DNA from: JALYUA01 sp038253555
GTDB taxonomy: Bacteria > Acidobacteriota > Thermoanaerobaculia > UBA5066 > Gp7-AA6
Assembly: GCA_038253555.1 (NCBI GenBank)
Contig: JBBSGZ010000003.1
Span: 1 to 64,000, forward strand
Direction: 5' to 3'
Length of the DNA: 64,000 nt
Part shown: piece after piece, positions 52,348 through 59,889 of the stretch
Numbering within the stretch: the stretch's first letter is position 1
How the letters are laid out: each line of letters begins with the position of its first letter
Translations under genes and position numbers: made by a program
Notes under the pieces: model-generated
Databases searched by the model: none
What the model saw: only the letters and a program-made list of their open reading frames with translations
Told to the model about the DNA's origin: nothing

Positions 52348-53639
52348 GCGAGCTGTTTTCCTCCGAGCGGACGCCCCGGAAGAACCGGCAGGGTCGCTCC
52401 CGACAGGGGATTCCAGAGGCCCTCCCCCGCTTCGGTCGAGACAGAGAGAGGCTTCAGGATGAACTCGTCCCGCTTCGCGTTGTGAGCGCACATCGAGACG
52501 GGGCCGTTCGCGGTCATCACCATGAAGGAGCAGGCGTGGATTCGGTCGGCCTCGAGGGCCGTCGCGTCCATGAAGTTCTGGACGAAAAAGGAGAGCTTGT
52601 GCACCCGGCCGCTCGAGGCGAGGAGATCCCGCCGCATGTTCCACAGCTTGCGTCCGGCAAACCGCAGCGCCTGCCAGGCAAAGCCCGGCTGGCGGCGGAC
52701 CTCGGAGAGGAGAGCGGAGACGGCGCGGCGAGGTTCCCGGCGGTCGAGCATCACGTGCTGGAAATCAGCCAGGAACCGGTTGAAGAACTCGGGATCGTCG
52801 TTCAAGTCATACAGGTTGCCGTTGGCTTCGAGCGTGATTCCGATGCGGTGACAGCCCGGATGCCCGATTAAGATCGTGTCCCAGGAGATCGGGATCTCCG
52901 CTCCGCTCACGATCTGTTCCCGCACCGTCTGAAGCGAGATCACGCGATCTCGTTCCCGCAGGACGCCGCGGCCGGTGTCCGCCTGCAGCTGGAAGGAGGC
53001 CATGCCGACGACGTCGGCGTGCCGGCGGAAGAACCGGACCATGTCGGGGATCTCGTCGAAGTTCTCGCGGCACACGGTCGTATTGAAGATCACCGCGATC
53101 GGGATCCCCCGGGCGCGTTCGATGTACTCCTCGCGGATAGGGTTCAAGTCCGCTTCGGTCCGGTAGCCCTTGCGCTCCTGGGTGACGTCCACGTGGAAGG
53201 CGACGTCGTTCAAACCGGCCGCCGCGAGCTCTTCGAGCATGTCCCGCGTCGCCTTGATCCCGTTGGTCATCAGCGTCGGCAGGAGCCCCTTTTCGCTTGT
53301 ATAGCGCACGATTTCGACGAGCTCTTCGCGCTTGCGCAGGGTCGGATCGCCTCCGGTGATCTGCACGGCGGTGGGGGCCCCGTACTGCTCGGAGATCCGG
53401 TCGATCCGCCGGAGGACCTCCTGGAGGGGGATGTCTTTGACCCGCTCGGAGTTTTCGGACAGGTAGCAGAGAGTGCAATCCAGATTGCACCGCTGCGTGA
53501 TCTCGAGGGCCACGCATCCGATGGAGTTCCTGCGGCCCAGCACCTGATTCGCCTGGAACAGCGGCCCCATTCTTTTGCGGGCCCTGTCCAGGGCGGCCGA
53601 ACGGGTTTCTCTCGGAGAAGGAAGAGGAAGGGCGCTCAT
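52344..53639 (-). CDS. Radical SAM enzyme with extra C-terminal cysteines
   Basis: 431 residues. The SAM cluster motif CNLDCTLC gives Cys51, Cys55 and Cys58, within GCVALEITQRCNLDCTLCYL. ITGGDPTLRKREELVEIV is the GGE-like motif. Extra cysteines lie in GHPGCHRIG, IHACSFMVMT and SMCAHN and may hold an auxiliary cluster. AGGAGG precedes the ATG. The DUF547, MauE and START genes follow in one coupled operon. The family resembles lipid- or peptide-modifying radical SAM enzymes, but I cannot name the reaction. Confidence 0.85.
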   Translation of the reverse strand: MSALPLPSPRETRSAALDRARKRMGPLFQANQVLGRRNSIGCVALEITQRCNLDCTLCYLSENSERVKDIPLQEVLRRIDRISEQYGAPTAVQITGGDPTLRKREELVEIVRYTSEKGLLPTLMTNGIKATRDMLEELAAAGLNDVAFHVDVTQERKGYRTEADLNPIREEYIERARGIPIAVIFNTTVCRENFDEIPDMVRFFRRHADVVGMASFQLQADTGRGVLRERDRVISLQTVREQIVSGAEIPISWDTILIGHPGCHRIGITLEANGNLYDLNDDPEFFNRFLADFQHVMLDRREPRRAVSALLSEVRRQPGFAWQALRFAGRKLWNMRRDLLASSGRVHKLSFFVQNFMDATALEADRIHACSFMVMTANGPVSMCAHNAKRDEFILKPLSVSTEAGEGLWNPLSGATLPVLPGRPLGGKQLA

Positions 53640-53930
53640 CAGGCCTCCTGAACAGGTCCGCCGGCCGTCGATTGACCGGGACCGAAAACTTTTCGTACAT
53701 CATACGGTGGAACATTCCGATACGGATGTCTTCCGTCGCTTCCTCGACTGCCCGCCCCGCCGTGGCCGTCCCGTGAAAGCCGGGCGCCATTTCGCCGGCT
53801 ATCCTCGCCCCAAAAGCGCCTCGGGGAAGGGCGATCCGGAGAGGATGGAGAGGCCGGCAAGAGCGCCGGATCTCTCACCCTGCCCGTCCCCCGGCGGGGC
53901 GAAACCTTTTCTCCCTCCCGCCGTCTCCCC
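53640..53930. other. Divergent intergenic region between the radical SAM and ECF operons
   Basis: 291 bases hold the 5' ends of two divergent operons. An AT-richer patch (AAAACTTTTCGTACATCATACGG) near 53685-53707 is the likeliest promoter zone of the minus-strand operon, but no clear -35/-10 pair is fixed. A run of minus-strand codons upstream of the radical SAM ATG is not protein-like enough to call. Confidence 0.35.
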
Positions 53931-54530
53931 TTGTGCCGTGCCGGACCGGGCTTGATCGAAAAAACCGCGGGAACGGACGATCGCCACCTGATCGAACGTA
54001 TCCGGCTGGGCGATCCAGACGGCGCCGGCGAGCTCTTCGAGAAGTATTCCGGCGCACTGCTGCGCTTTGCGGACCGGCTTCTGTCCGATCGGGCCATGGC
54101 GGAGGAAGTCACTCAGGAGGTTTTCGTCAAAGTGATCACGCGGGCGCACCAATACGACGGCCGGGCGGAGGTCTCCTCCTGGCTCTTCGCGATCGCGGCG
54201 AACGCGTGCAGAGACCGCCGTCGACGGGACCGCCGGGCGAACGTGGTGCCCCTCGAGGCGGTGCCCGAACCGACGTCGAAGGGCGAGGGCATCGAAGCCC
54301 GCCTGCTGAGCCGCGAGCGCCGCGCCGCCGTGCGCGAAGCGTTGAGCGCTCTTTCGGCCGAACAGCGGGAAGCGCTCGTTCTCGCCCGCTACCACGGGCT
54401 CCCCTATTCCGAGATTGCGGGCGTGCTCGGCATCTCGGTCGGAGCCGTCAAAACCCGCATCTTCCGGGCCGTCGAAACCCTGAAGGCCCGTTTCCACGAA
54501 GGAGAAGCCGCATGGAATGCCGCGAACTGA
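53931..54530 (+). CDS. ECF-type RNA polymerase sigma factor
   Basis: About 192-199 residues. Region 2 has LFEKYSGALLRFADRLLSDR then AEEVTQEVFVKVITRA. Region 4 has LSAEQREALVLARYHGLPYSEIAGVLGISVGAVKTRIFRA. No ATG is available: the frame can begin at TTG 53931 or TTG 53952, and the second leaves a more typical N-terminus. It overlaps the anti-sigma gene by 19 bases, as sigma/anti-sigma pairs often do. It probably controls its own locus, including the surface-protein genes downstream. Confidence 0.9.
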   Translation: MCRAGPGLIEKTAGTDDRHLIERIRLGDPDGAGELFEKYSGALLRFADRLLSDRAMAEEVTQEVFVKVITRAHQYDGRAEVSSWLFAIAANACRDRRRRDRRANVVPLEAVPEPTSKGEGIEARLLSRERRAAVREALSALSAEQREALVLARYHGLPYSEIAGVLGISVGAVKTRIFRAVETLKARFHEGEAAWNAAN

Positions 54531-55459
54531 CCGCGCTGGCCCTGGATGGCAAGCTTTCCGACGCTCCCGGTCCGATCCGCGAGGAGGTGGCCGCCCACTG
54601 CGAAGGGTGTGCCGCGTGCCGGGCGGAACTGGAAACTCTCGAGAATGCGTGGGCCCGCCTCGGCGAGGACGCCGACCTGCCCGTGACGCCCGAGTTCGGC
54701 CGCCGGACGCTGGCCCTTCTGGAGGACGAGATGCTCCGATCGCGCATCCGCGCGTTCTCTCCGGGGCGGACCCGCCACTGGACGCGTCCGGCGCTTCAGG
54801 CTGCCGCCCTTCTCGTCGCCGCGGTCGCCGGATTTGCGGCGGCGCGGCAGCTGCCGTCCCCGTCGGCGGGCCGCCCGTCCGAGAAAACGGCCTCGACCGG
54901 CGTGCCGCAGAGTCTCGGAAAAGCGTCCGGGCTCGCGAACGTGGCGTACCGGCCGGCCGACGCGCAGGGCCGCATCGGAGTCAGCTTCGACGTGACTTCG
55001 CGCGAAACGGTCGTTGGCCGCCCGGATGACCCGCAGATGGCGCGACTGATCGCGTTTTTAGTCTCCCGCGGCGCCCAGACCGCCGGCGAGAGGTCTCGCG
55101 CCATCGACCTCGTGTCCGCCAACTACGGCGTCAGGGAGTCTCCCGCCTCGCCGGACATCGTGCTCGCGCTCACGAACACGCTGAAGAAAGATCAGAACCC
55201 GGGCGTGCGAAAAAAGGCGGCCGACGCGCTCGCTGGCTTTCGGATGACTCCCGAGATCCGCGCCGCTTTTCTAGACGCGCTGCGCACCGACCGTCATCCG
55301 GGAGTGCGGCTGGTCGCGGTCGAGGCCCTGGCGGCCGCGGCGAAAGATTCGCCGGACCGCAAGACCATCGAATCGCTTCGCGAGAAGGCCTTTGATCCTG
55401 CGGAAAACGGGTTCGTCCGGGCCCGGGCGGCGTCGGCTCTGAAAGGCATTGAATTCTGA
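54512..55459 (+). CDS. Zinc-finger anti-sigma factor fused to HEAT-like repeats
   Basis: 315 residues, ATG preceded by AAGGAG. The N-terminal zf-HC2 motif is H29-C33-C36 (HCEGCAAC). One membrane helix spans about 94-112 (ALQAAALLVAAVAGFAAAR). The outer part, from about 200, holds helical repeats such as ALTNTLKKDQNPGVRKKAADAL and LDALRTDRHPGVRLVAVEAL, typical of HEAT/PBS lyase repeats. So the cytoplasmic half would hold the sigma factor and the periplasmic half would sense by protein contact. The HEAT part is an unusual output/input module for an anti-sigma factor. Confidence 0.87.
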   Translation: MECRELTALALDGKLSDAPGPIREEVAAHCEGCAACRAELETLENAWARLGEDADLPVTPEFGRRTLALLEDEMLRSRIRAFSPGRTRHWTRPALQAAALLVAAVAGFAAARQLPSPSAGRPSEKTASTGVPQSLGKASGLANVAYRPADAQGRIGVSFDVTSRETVVGRPDDPQMARLIAFLVSRGAQTAGERSRAIDLVSANYGVRESPASPDIVLALTNTLKKDQNPGVRKKAADALAGFRMTPEIRAAFLDALRTDRHPGVRLVAVEALAAAAKDSPDRKTIESLREKAFDPAENGFVRARAASALKGIEF

Positions 55460-55500
55460 AGATGCGTAACTCCCGCGTCGTTCCGGCGTCCTGGTAAGCG

Positions 55501-57477
55501 ATGAACGACAATTCCCGGCGCGCCTTCTCCGCCCGGCGGACTTCCGAGTCCGACGGTCCTGGTCTCTGGATCGTTTTCGCGATCGGACTTCTGCTGATGC
55601 TTGCGGCGTCCCTCCTCCGCGCGGACGACGCCGGAAACGTGGCGCGCAGGACCGAACGATTCAGCGCCACGCTCCCGGCCAGATCGACGCTGCGCGTGTT
55701 GAACGTCTCCGGCGACGTCATCGCCACTCCCGGCCGGGAGTTCTCGGCCGTCTGCCAGACGAGCGTCACGGCTTCCTCGAAGGCGCGCGCCGAAGAATTC
55801 CTGGCGCGCACGCGTACGGTCGAGGTCCGCGACGGAGACGATCTGCGGCTGGAATCCCGGTGGCCCGACATGGGCGAGGAGAGCTCGTGGCCGTCCCGCT
55901 CGTCGCGCCCCGGCGCCTGGCGCACTTCGTCCCGCTGCCGCGACTGCCGCATCACGATGCAGTACGAGGTCGTTTTGCCGCCCGGAGTCATGGCCGTGCT
56001 CCATACCGTCAATGGCGAGGTGCGGATTCAGGACATCGACGGCGAGCTCGACGCGCAAACGGTGAACGGCAACGTGACGGTCCGGGGCTCGCGGCGCGGA
56101 GTGCGCGCGCAGACGGTCAATGGAAGAATCGAGGTCGTGGCGGCGAGCGCCCCGCAGGGCGCGGTGCTCGACTTGAGGACCGTTTCGGGGGGGATTCTGC
56201 TGACCCTCCCGAAGGAGACGCGGTTTGATCTTGCGGCCTCCTCGATGAACGGATCGATCGTCTCGACGTTTCCGTTCACTCCGGCAAAGCTCGGTGGAGC
56301 GGTTCCCGAACCGCCGGTCGTCGCCGACACCGACCGCGCGGAACGTCGGGCGCGCGCCGAACGCGCGCGGCCTCATCACCACGTGGTCGTCGAACGAAAG
56401 GGCGATGACACCGTCGTCGACGTGCCGGAGCTCGAACGGGAGCTCGAGGAATCGATGAAGGACATCGACGTGCAGGTGCGTGAGTCCCTTCGCGACGCCG
56501 ACCGGCAGATCGGACGCATGAAGTTTCTGATGCCGGGGGGCGAGTACAAGGGATCGACCGGGCAGGGCGGCGCGCGTGTGCGCGTATCGACTCTGACCGG
56601 CAGGATCGCGATTCTCGCGGCGAACACGCGGGAATCGGAGGCGAAACCGCTCGTCGAGCGGCGCTCGTTCGTCGTGACGATCCCGCGCGTCGAGGTCCGG
56701 GGAGGCGACATCCAGGTCCGGGTTCCCCGCGCTCCCCGCCCGCCGCGCCCCCCGCGCGCGATGGGCCACGATCCCATGCGCGACGCCGACCACCCGGAAG
56801 ACGAGGCCGTCGTCCGCGGAGACGTCGCCGGAGACTTTCTCGCGACCGCGGGCGCGGGGACATATCGCGTCGGAAGGGTGTCGGGGAAGGTCAACATCCT
56901 CACGCACTCCGGCGAAATCCACGTCGGTGCTGCGGGTTCGTCGGCGGACCTCAAGACCTACGGAGGAGACATCCAGATCGGTCCTGTTTCGGGGGACTTG
57001 AAGGCGCAGACTCTGGCCGGGGACATCCGAGCGGGCGCCGTCAACGGAGCCGTCTCGGCGGACACGTCGGGCGGGAATGTCCGCATCGATCGGATCGGGG
57101 GATCGGCGGTCGTCAAGACGGGCGGCGGAGACGTCGTCCTCCCGGCCGTGGGCGGCGGTGTGCACATCGAGACGGGTGGCGGAGAAGTCCGTGTGGGCCT
57201 CACCGGTCGGGAGGCGAAGGGCGGCGTCACCATCCGGAATGCGGGCGGAGACGTCACGCTGACTCTTCCCGCCAACTTCCGCGGGGAAATCGAGCTGACG
57301 GCCTCGGACGCCGATCTCGACGAGACGGCGATCCGCTCGGACTTTCCTGAGGTCACTGTGACCCGCCGCTCCGGATCGCAGCAGGCGACGGCCACCTTGA
57401 ACGGCGGCGGTCCGCGGGTCACCGTGAGGACCTCGTCGGGATCGATCCGGATTCGCCGCGGGTCAAACGCCCGGTAA
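55501..57477 (+). CDS. DUF4097-type beta-helical surface protein
   Basis: 658 residues. A hydrophobic segment lies at about 20-40 (GLWIVFAIGLLLMLAASLL). The rest is built of short repeated strands typical of DUF4097 (VLNVSGDVIATPGREFSAV, TYGGDIQIGPVSGDLKAQT, NGAVSADTSGGNVRIDRIGG), interrupted by a charged, His/Arg-rich insert with a coiled-coil look (about 275-345). These proteins form right-handed beta-helices, mostly at the cell envelope, with unclear function. It lies 41 bases after the anti-sigma gene and so is a likely target of the sigma factor. Confidence 0.82.
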   Translation: MNDNSRRAFSARRTSESDGPGLWIVFAIGLLLMLAASLLRADDAGNVARRTERFSATLPARSTLRVLNVSGDVIATPGREFSAVCQTSVTASSKARAEEFLARTRTVEVRDGDDLRLESRWPDMGEESSWPSRSSRPGAWRTSSRCRDCRITMQYEVVLPPGVMAVLHTVNGEVRIQDIDGELDAQTVNGNVTVRGSRRGVRAQTVNGRIEVVAASAPQGAVLDLRTVSGGILLTLPKETRFDLAASSMNGSIVSTFPFTPAKLGGAVPEPPVVADTDRAERRARAERARPHHHVVVERKGDDTVVDVPELERELEESMKDIDVQVRESLRDADRQIGRMKFLMPGGEYKGSTGQGGARVRVSTLTGRIAILAANTRESEAKPLVERRSFVVTIPRVEVRGGDIQVRVPRAPRPPRPPRAMGHDPMRDADHPEDEAVVRGDVAGDFLATAGAGTYRVGRVSGKVNILTHSGEIHVGAAGSSADLKTYGGDIQIGPVSGDLKAQTLAGDIRAGAVNGAVSADTSGGNVRIDRIGGSAVVKTGGGDVVLPAVGGGVHIETGGGEVRVGLTGREAKGGVTIRNAGGDVTLTLPANFRGEIELTASDADLDETAIRSDFPEVTVTRRSGSQQATATLNGGGPRVTVRTSSGSIRIRRGSNAR

Positions 57478-57612
57478 GGCGCACTCCGCCCGTTCCCGGC
57501 CAGACGCTCCCCGGGAGGCTGCGCCGATGCGTTTTCCGCTTCGGGGCGGACCGGGGTAGAGTTCTCGGATTGCGTCCCTGGAGACGTACCTGAACAGAAA
57601 GAGGAGCCTGTA

Positions 57613-58728
57613 ATGAACCGTTTCAGACGAATTGCCACTGCATTCCTGGCCGTCGCCTGGCTGGCCGCCGGAGCGGTGTCCGCTCAGAACCGCGGCGCGG
57701 CCAAAGTGGACCTGAATTCCGCGTCCTCCCAGGAACTCGAAGCGCTCCCGGGCGTGGGCGCCGCGACCGCGAAGAAGATCATCGCCGGACGGCCGTACTC
57801 GAGCGCCGCGGACCTTTCAAAAGCGGGTGTCTCCGCCGCCACCATCAGGAAGATCTCGGGAATGGTCACCGTGAGCGGCGCCGCGTCGACGTCGGCGGCG
57901 TCCGCTCCCGCCCCGGTTCGCGAAAGCCGCACGCGTCCCGAATCGGCAAGGGCCGGGGCCAGCGGCGCCCCCTCGTCCGGCGGATCCGTCGACCTGAACA
58001 GCGCTTCGCAGAAGGAACTCGAAGCGCTGCCCGAGGTCGGGGCTGCCACGGCGAGGAAGATCATCGCGGGCAGGCCGTACACCTCCGTGGCGGACCTGTC
58101 GAAGGCCGGAGTCTCCGAGAGCACGATTCGGAAGATCTCCCCGCTCGTGACTGTTTCCGGCTCGCGGCCCGCGGCTTCCACCGCGGCTCCGGCAGCACCG
58201 TCGTCCGCGGCAAAGGGCACGGGCCCGGCCCCGGTGGCTGAAGGAGGCGGCGCGGTCGATCTGAACGGCGCCAGTCAGAAGGACCTCGAGGCGCTCCCGG
58301 GAGTCGGCCCCGCGACGGCGAAAAAGATCATCGCCGGACGGCCGTATTCCTCGGTCGCCGATCTCTCTCGCGCCGGCGTGTCCGCGGCGACGATCTCGAA
58401 GATCTCCCCGCTAGTCACGGCGCGGGGAAGCTCCCCGGCTTCGGCTCCGGCCTCCGCCGGGACCGGTCCGGCGTCTGCCCCCCGTCCGGCCGCCGGAGCC
58501 GCGAGCGCTCCCGCGGCGTCCGGAAGCCGGACGGCGTCCACTGCGCCGGCGGCTTCCTACCAGGCGCCTCCCTCTCCCGGAATGGTCTGGGTAAATCTCG
58601 AGACGAAGATATTTCATCGCGAAGGCGACAAATGGTACGGGCGCACCAAGCGCGGAAAGTACATGACAGAGGGCGACGCGACGAGGGCGGGTTACCGCCT
58701 CTCGAAGGAAAAGGACGAGCCGAAGTAG
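57613..58728 (+). CDS. Secreted triple-HhH ComEA-like protein
   Basis: 371 residues. Signal peptide 1-24. Three near-identical helix-hairpin-helix units lie at about 32-88, 126-182 and 215-270. Each has VDLNSAS-, ELEALPGVGAATAKKIIAGRPY and S-AADLSKAGVS, as in ComEA, which normally has one. Ala/Ser/Pro linkers separate them. The end (about 323-371) has VWVNLETKIFHREGDKWYG, then RTKRGKYMTEGDA, a motif seen in other Acidobacteriota HhH proteins. It could bind DNA outside the cell for uptake or biofilm. AGAAAGAGGAG precedes the ATG; a strong terminator follows. Confidence 0.88.
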   Translation: MNRFRRIATAFLAVAWLAAGAVSAQNRGAAKVDLNSASSQELEALPGVGAATAKKIIAGRPYSSAADLSKAGVSAATIRKISGMVTVSGAASTSAASAPAPVRESRTRPESARAGASGAPSSGGSVDLNSASQKELEALPEVGAATARKIIAGRPYTSVADLSKAGVSESTIRKISPLVTVSGSRPAASTAAPAAPSSAAKGTGPAPVAEGGGAVDLNGASQKDLEALPGVGPATAKKIIAGRPYSSVADLSRAGVSAATISKISPLVTARGSSPASAPASAGTGPASAPRPAAGAASAPAASGSRTASTAPAASYQAPPSPGMVWVNLETKIFHREGDKWYGRTKRGKYMTEGDATRAGYRLSKEKDEPK

Positions 58729-58752
58729 TCCAGATTCTGACCAGGCGATTTT

Positions 58753-58783
58753 CGGGCGGGGTCTTCCCCGCCCGTTTTCTTTC
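58753..58783 (+). terminator. Rho-independent terminator of the ComEA-like gene
   Basis: CGGGCGGGG, loop TCTT and CCCCGCCCG form a perfect 9-bp stem followed by TTTTCTTTC. It lies 25 bases after the stop codon in the gap between two convergent genes. This is the clearest intrinsic terminator in the window. Confidence 0.85.
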
Positions 58784-58902
58784 GTTCCGGCGGCGGCCGG
58801 CTACGCGCGCGGCCGTTCGGCAGGGGCGCTTCTTTTTTGCAGATCCGGCCGCGCGTGGGGCGCACTCGGCCGGATCTGGATCGCGCGGGCCGACGCGCTC
58901 CG

Positions 58903-59889
58903 TTATCGGATGCGGATGACCTTGACGGGCTCGAGCGCGACTTCTTCCCCGAAGCCGGAGCGCGGGTCGTGCTTCATCGATCCGTATACGTACTCGCGCA
59001 ATCCGGGCTTCAATTCCCGCCACGGCCCACTGAAAGTGGCGACTGTTTCAGAAATGTCCGCCGCGTTGTCGCGAGTCAGGCTGAGAAGCTGGTCGCGCGT
59101 CAGGGGCGGAGCATCGAGCCATCCGCGGCGCGCCGCGGCCTCGAATCGGGCCGCGAGAAACCTCCCCCACCACACCGGAAGATGAACGATTCGCTTGCGG
59201 CGTTTTCCCACGGCGGTCGCGATTTCCCGATAAACCTCGTCGAGCGTGAGCGTCTGAGGACCGCCGACCTCGAACGTGCGCCCGATGGTCTCGGGTTTCT
59301 CAAGGGCCTCGCTGAAAACGCGCGCGACGTCGTACACCGACACCGGCATGAAGCGGGTCTGCCCGTCTCCGATGACGGGGATGAACAGCGGATTCCACCG
59401 CACGATCGGCGCGAGGAGCGACACAAACCCGTCCCCGGGGCCGAACACGATCGAGGGCCGGAAGATCGTCGCATCGAGTTGGGACGCGCGCACCGCGCGC
59501 TCGCCTGCGGCCTTCGAGCGGCTGTACTCGGAGGGCGCGTCGTCGTCGGCGCCCATCGCACTCATGTGCAGGAGCCTTCGCACCCCCGCGCCGCGCATCG
59601 CGGCCGTAACGTTCTCGACCGCCTCCCGGTGCATGCGGTCGAACGTCTGTTGTCCCGATTCGTGGATGATGCCGACCAGGTGTATGACGGCGTCCCGGCC
59701 TGAGAGCGCCGGCGACAGGGACGCCGGGTCCAGCACGTTTCCCCGGACCGTCTCGACCGGCCGGTTGTAACGGTTCCGCGTCGCTCCCGCGTCACGCGCG
59801 AGGACCGCGACGGAGTGACCGCGGCGGGCGAGGGCGTTGACGAGGTGCGTTCCCACGAATCCCGTCCCGCCGGTGACGAGAACTTTCAA
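58903..59889 (-). CDS. NAD(P)-dependent epimerase/dehydratase-family (complex I NDUFA9-like) protein
   Basis: 328 residues from a TTG preceded by AAGGAGGAG. The Rossmann start VLVTGGTGFVGTHLVNAL and IVFGPGDGFVSLLAP place it among atypical short-chain dehydrogenases of the NDUFA9/SDR_a5 type, in which the catalytic YxxxK may be changed (here SEYSRSKAAGERAV keeps Tyr and Lys). Function not fixed; such proteins act on lipids, quinones or sugar nucleotides. It overlaps recG as TTGA and converges on the ComEA-like gene across a terminator. Confidence 0.85.
   Translation of the reverse strand: MKVLVTGGTGFVGTHLVNALARRGHSVAVLARDAGATRNRYNRPVETVRGNVLDPASLSPALSGRDAVIHLVGIIHESGQQTFDRMHREAVENVTAAMRGAGVRRLLHMSAMGADDDAPSEYSRSKAAGERAVRASQLDATIFRPSIVFGPGDGFVSLLAPIVRWNPLFIPVIGDGQTRFMPVSVYDVARVFSEALEKPETIGRTFEVGGPQTLTLDEVYREIATAVGKRRKRIVHLPVWWGRFLAARFEAAARRGWLDAPPLTRDQLLSLTRDNAADISETVATFSGPWRELKPGLREYVYGSMKHDPRSGFGEEVALEPVKVIRIR

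Noticed and set aside
53640..53790. Possible short peptide gene before the radical SAM gene (a peptide precursor)
   Set aside because: The frame has no stop near the radical SAM start and runs on out of frame inside it; no precursor-like core was visible.
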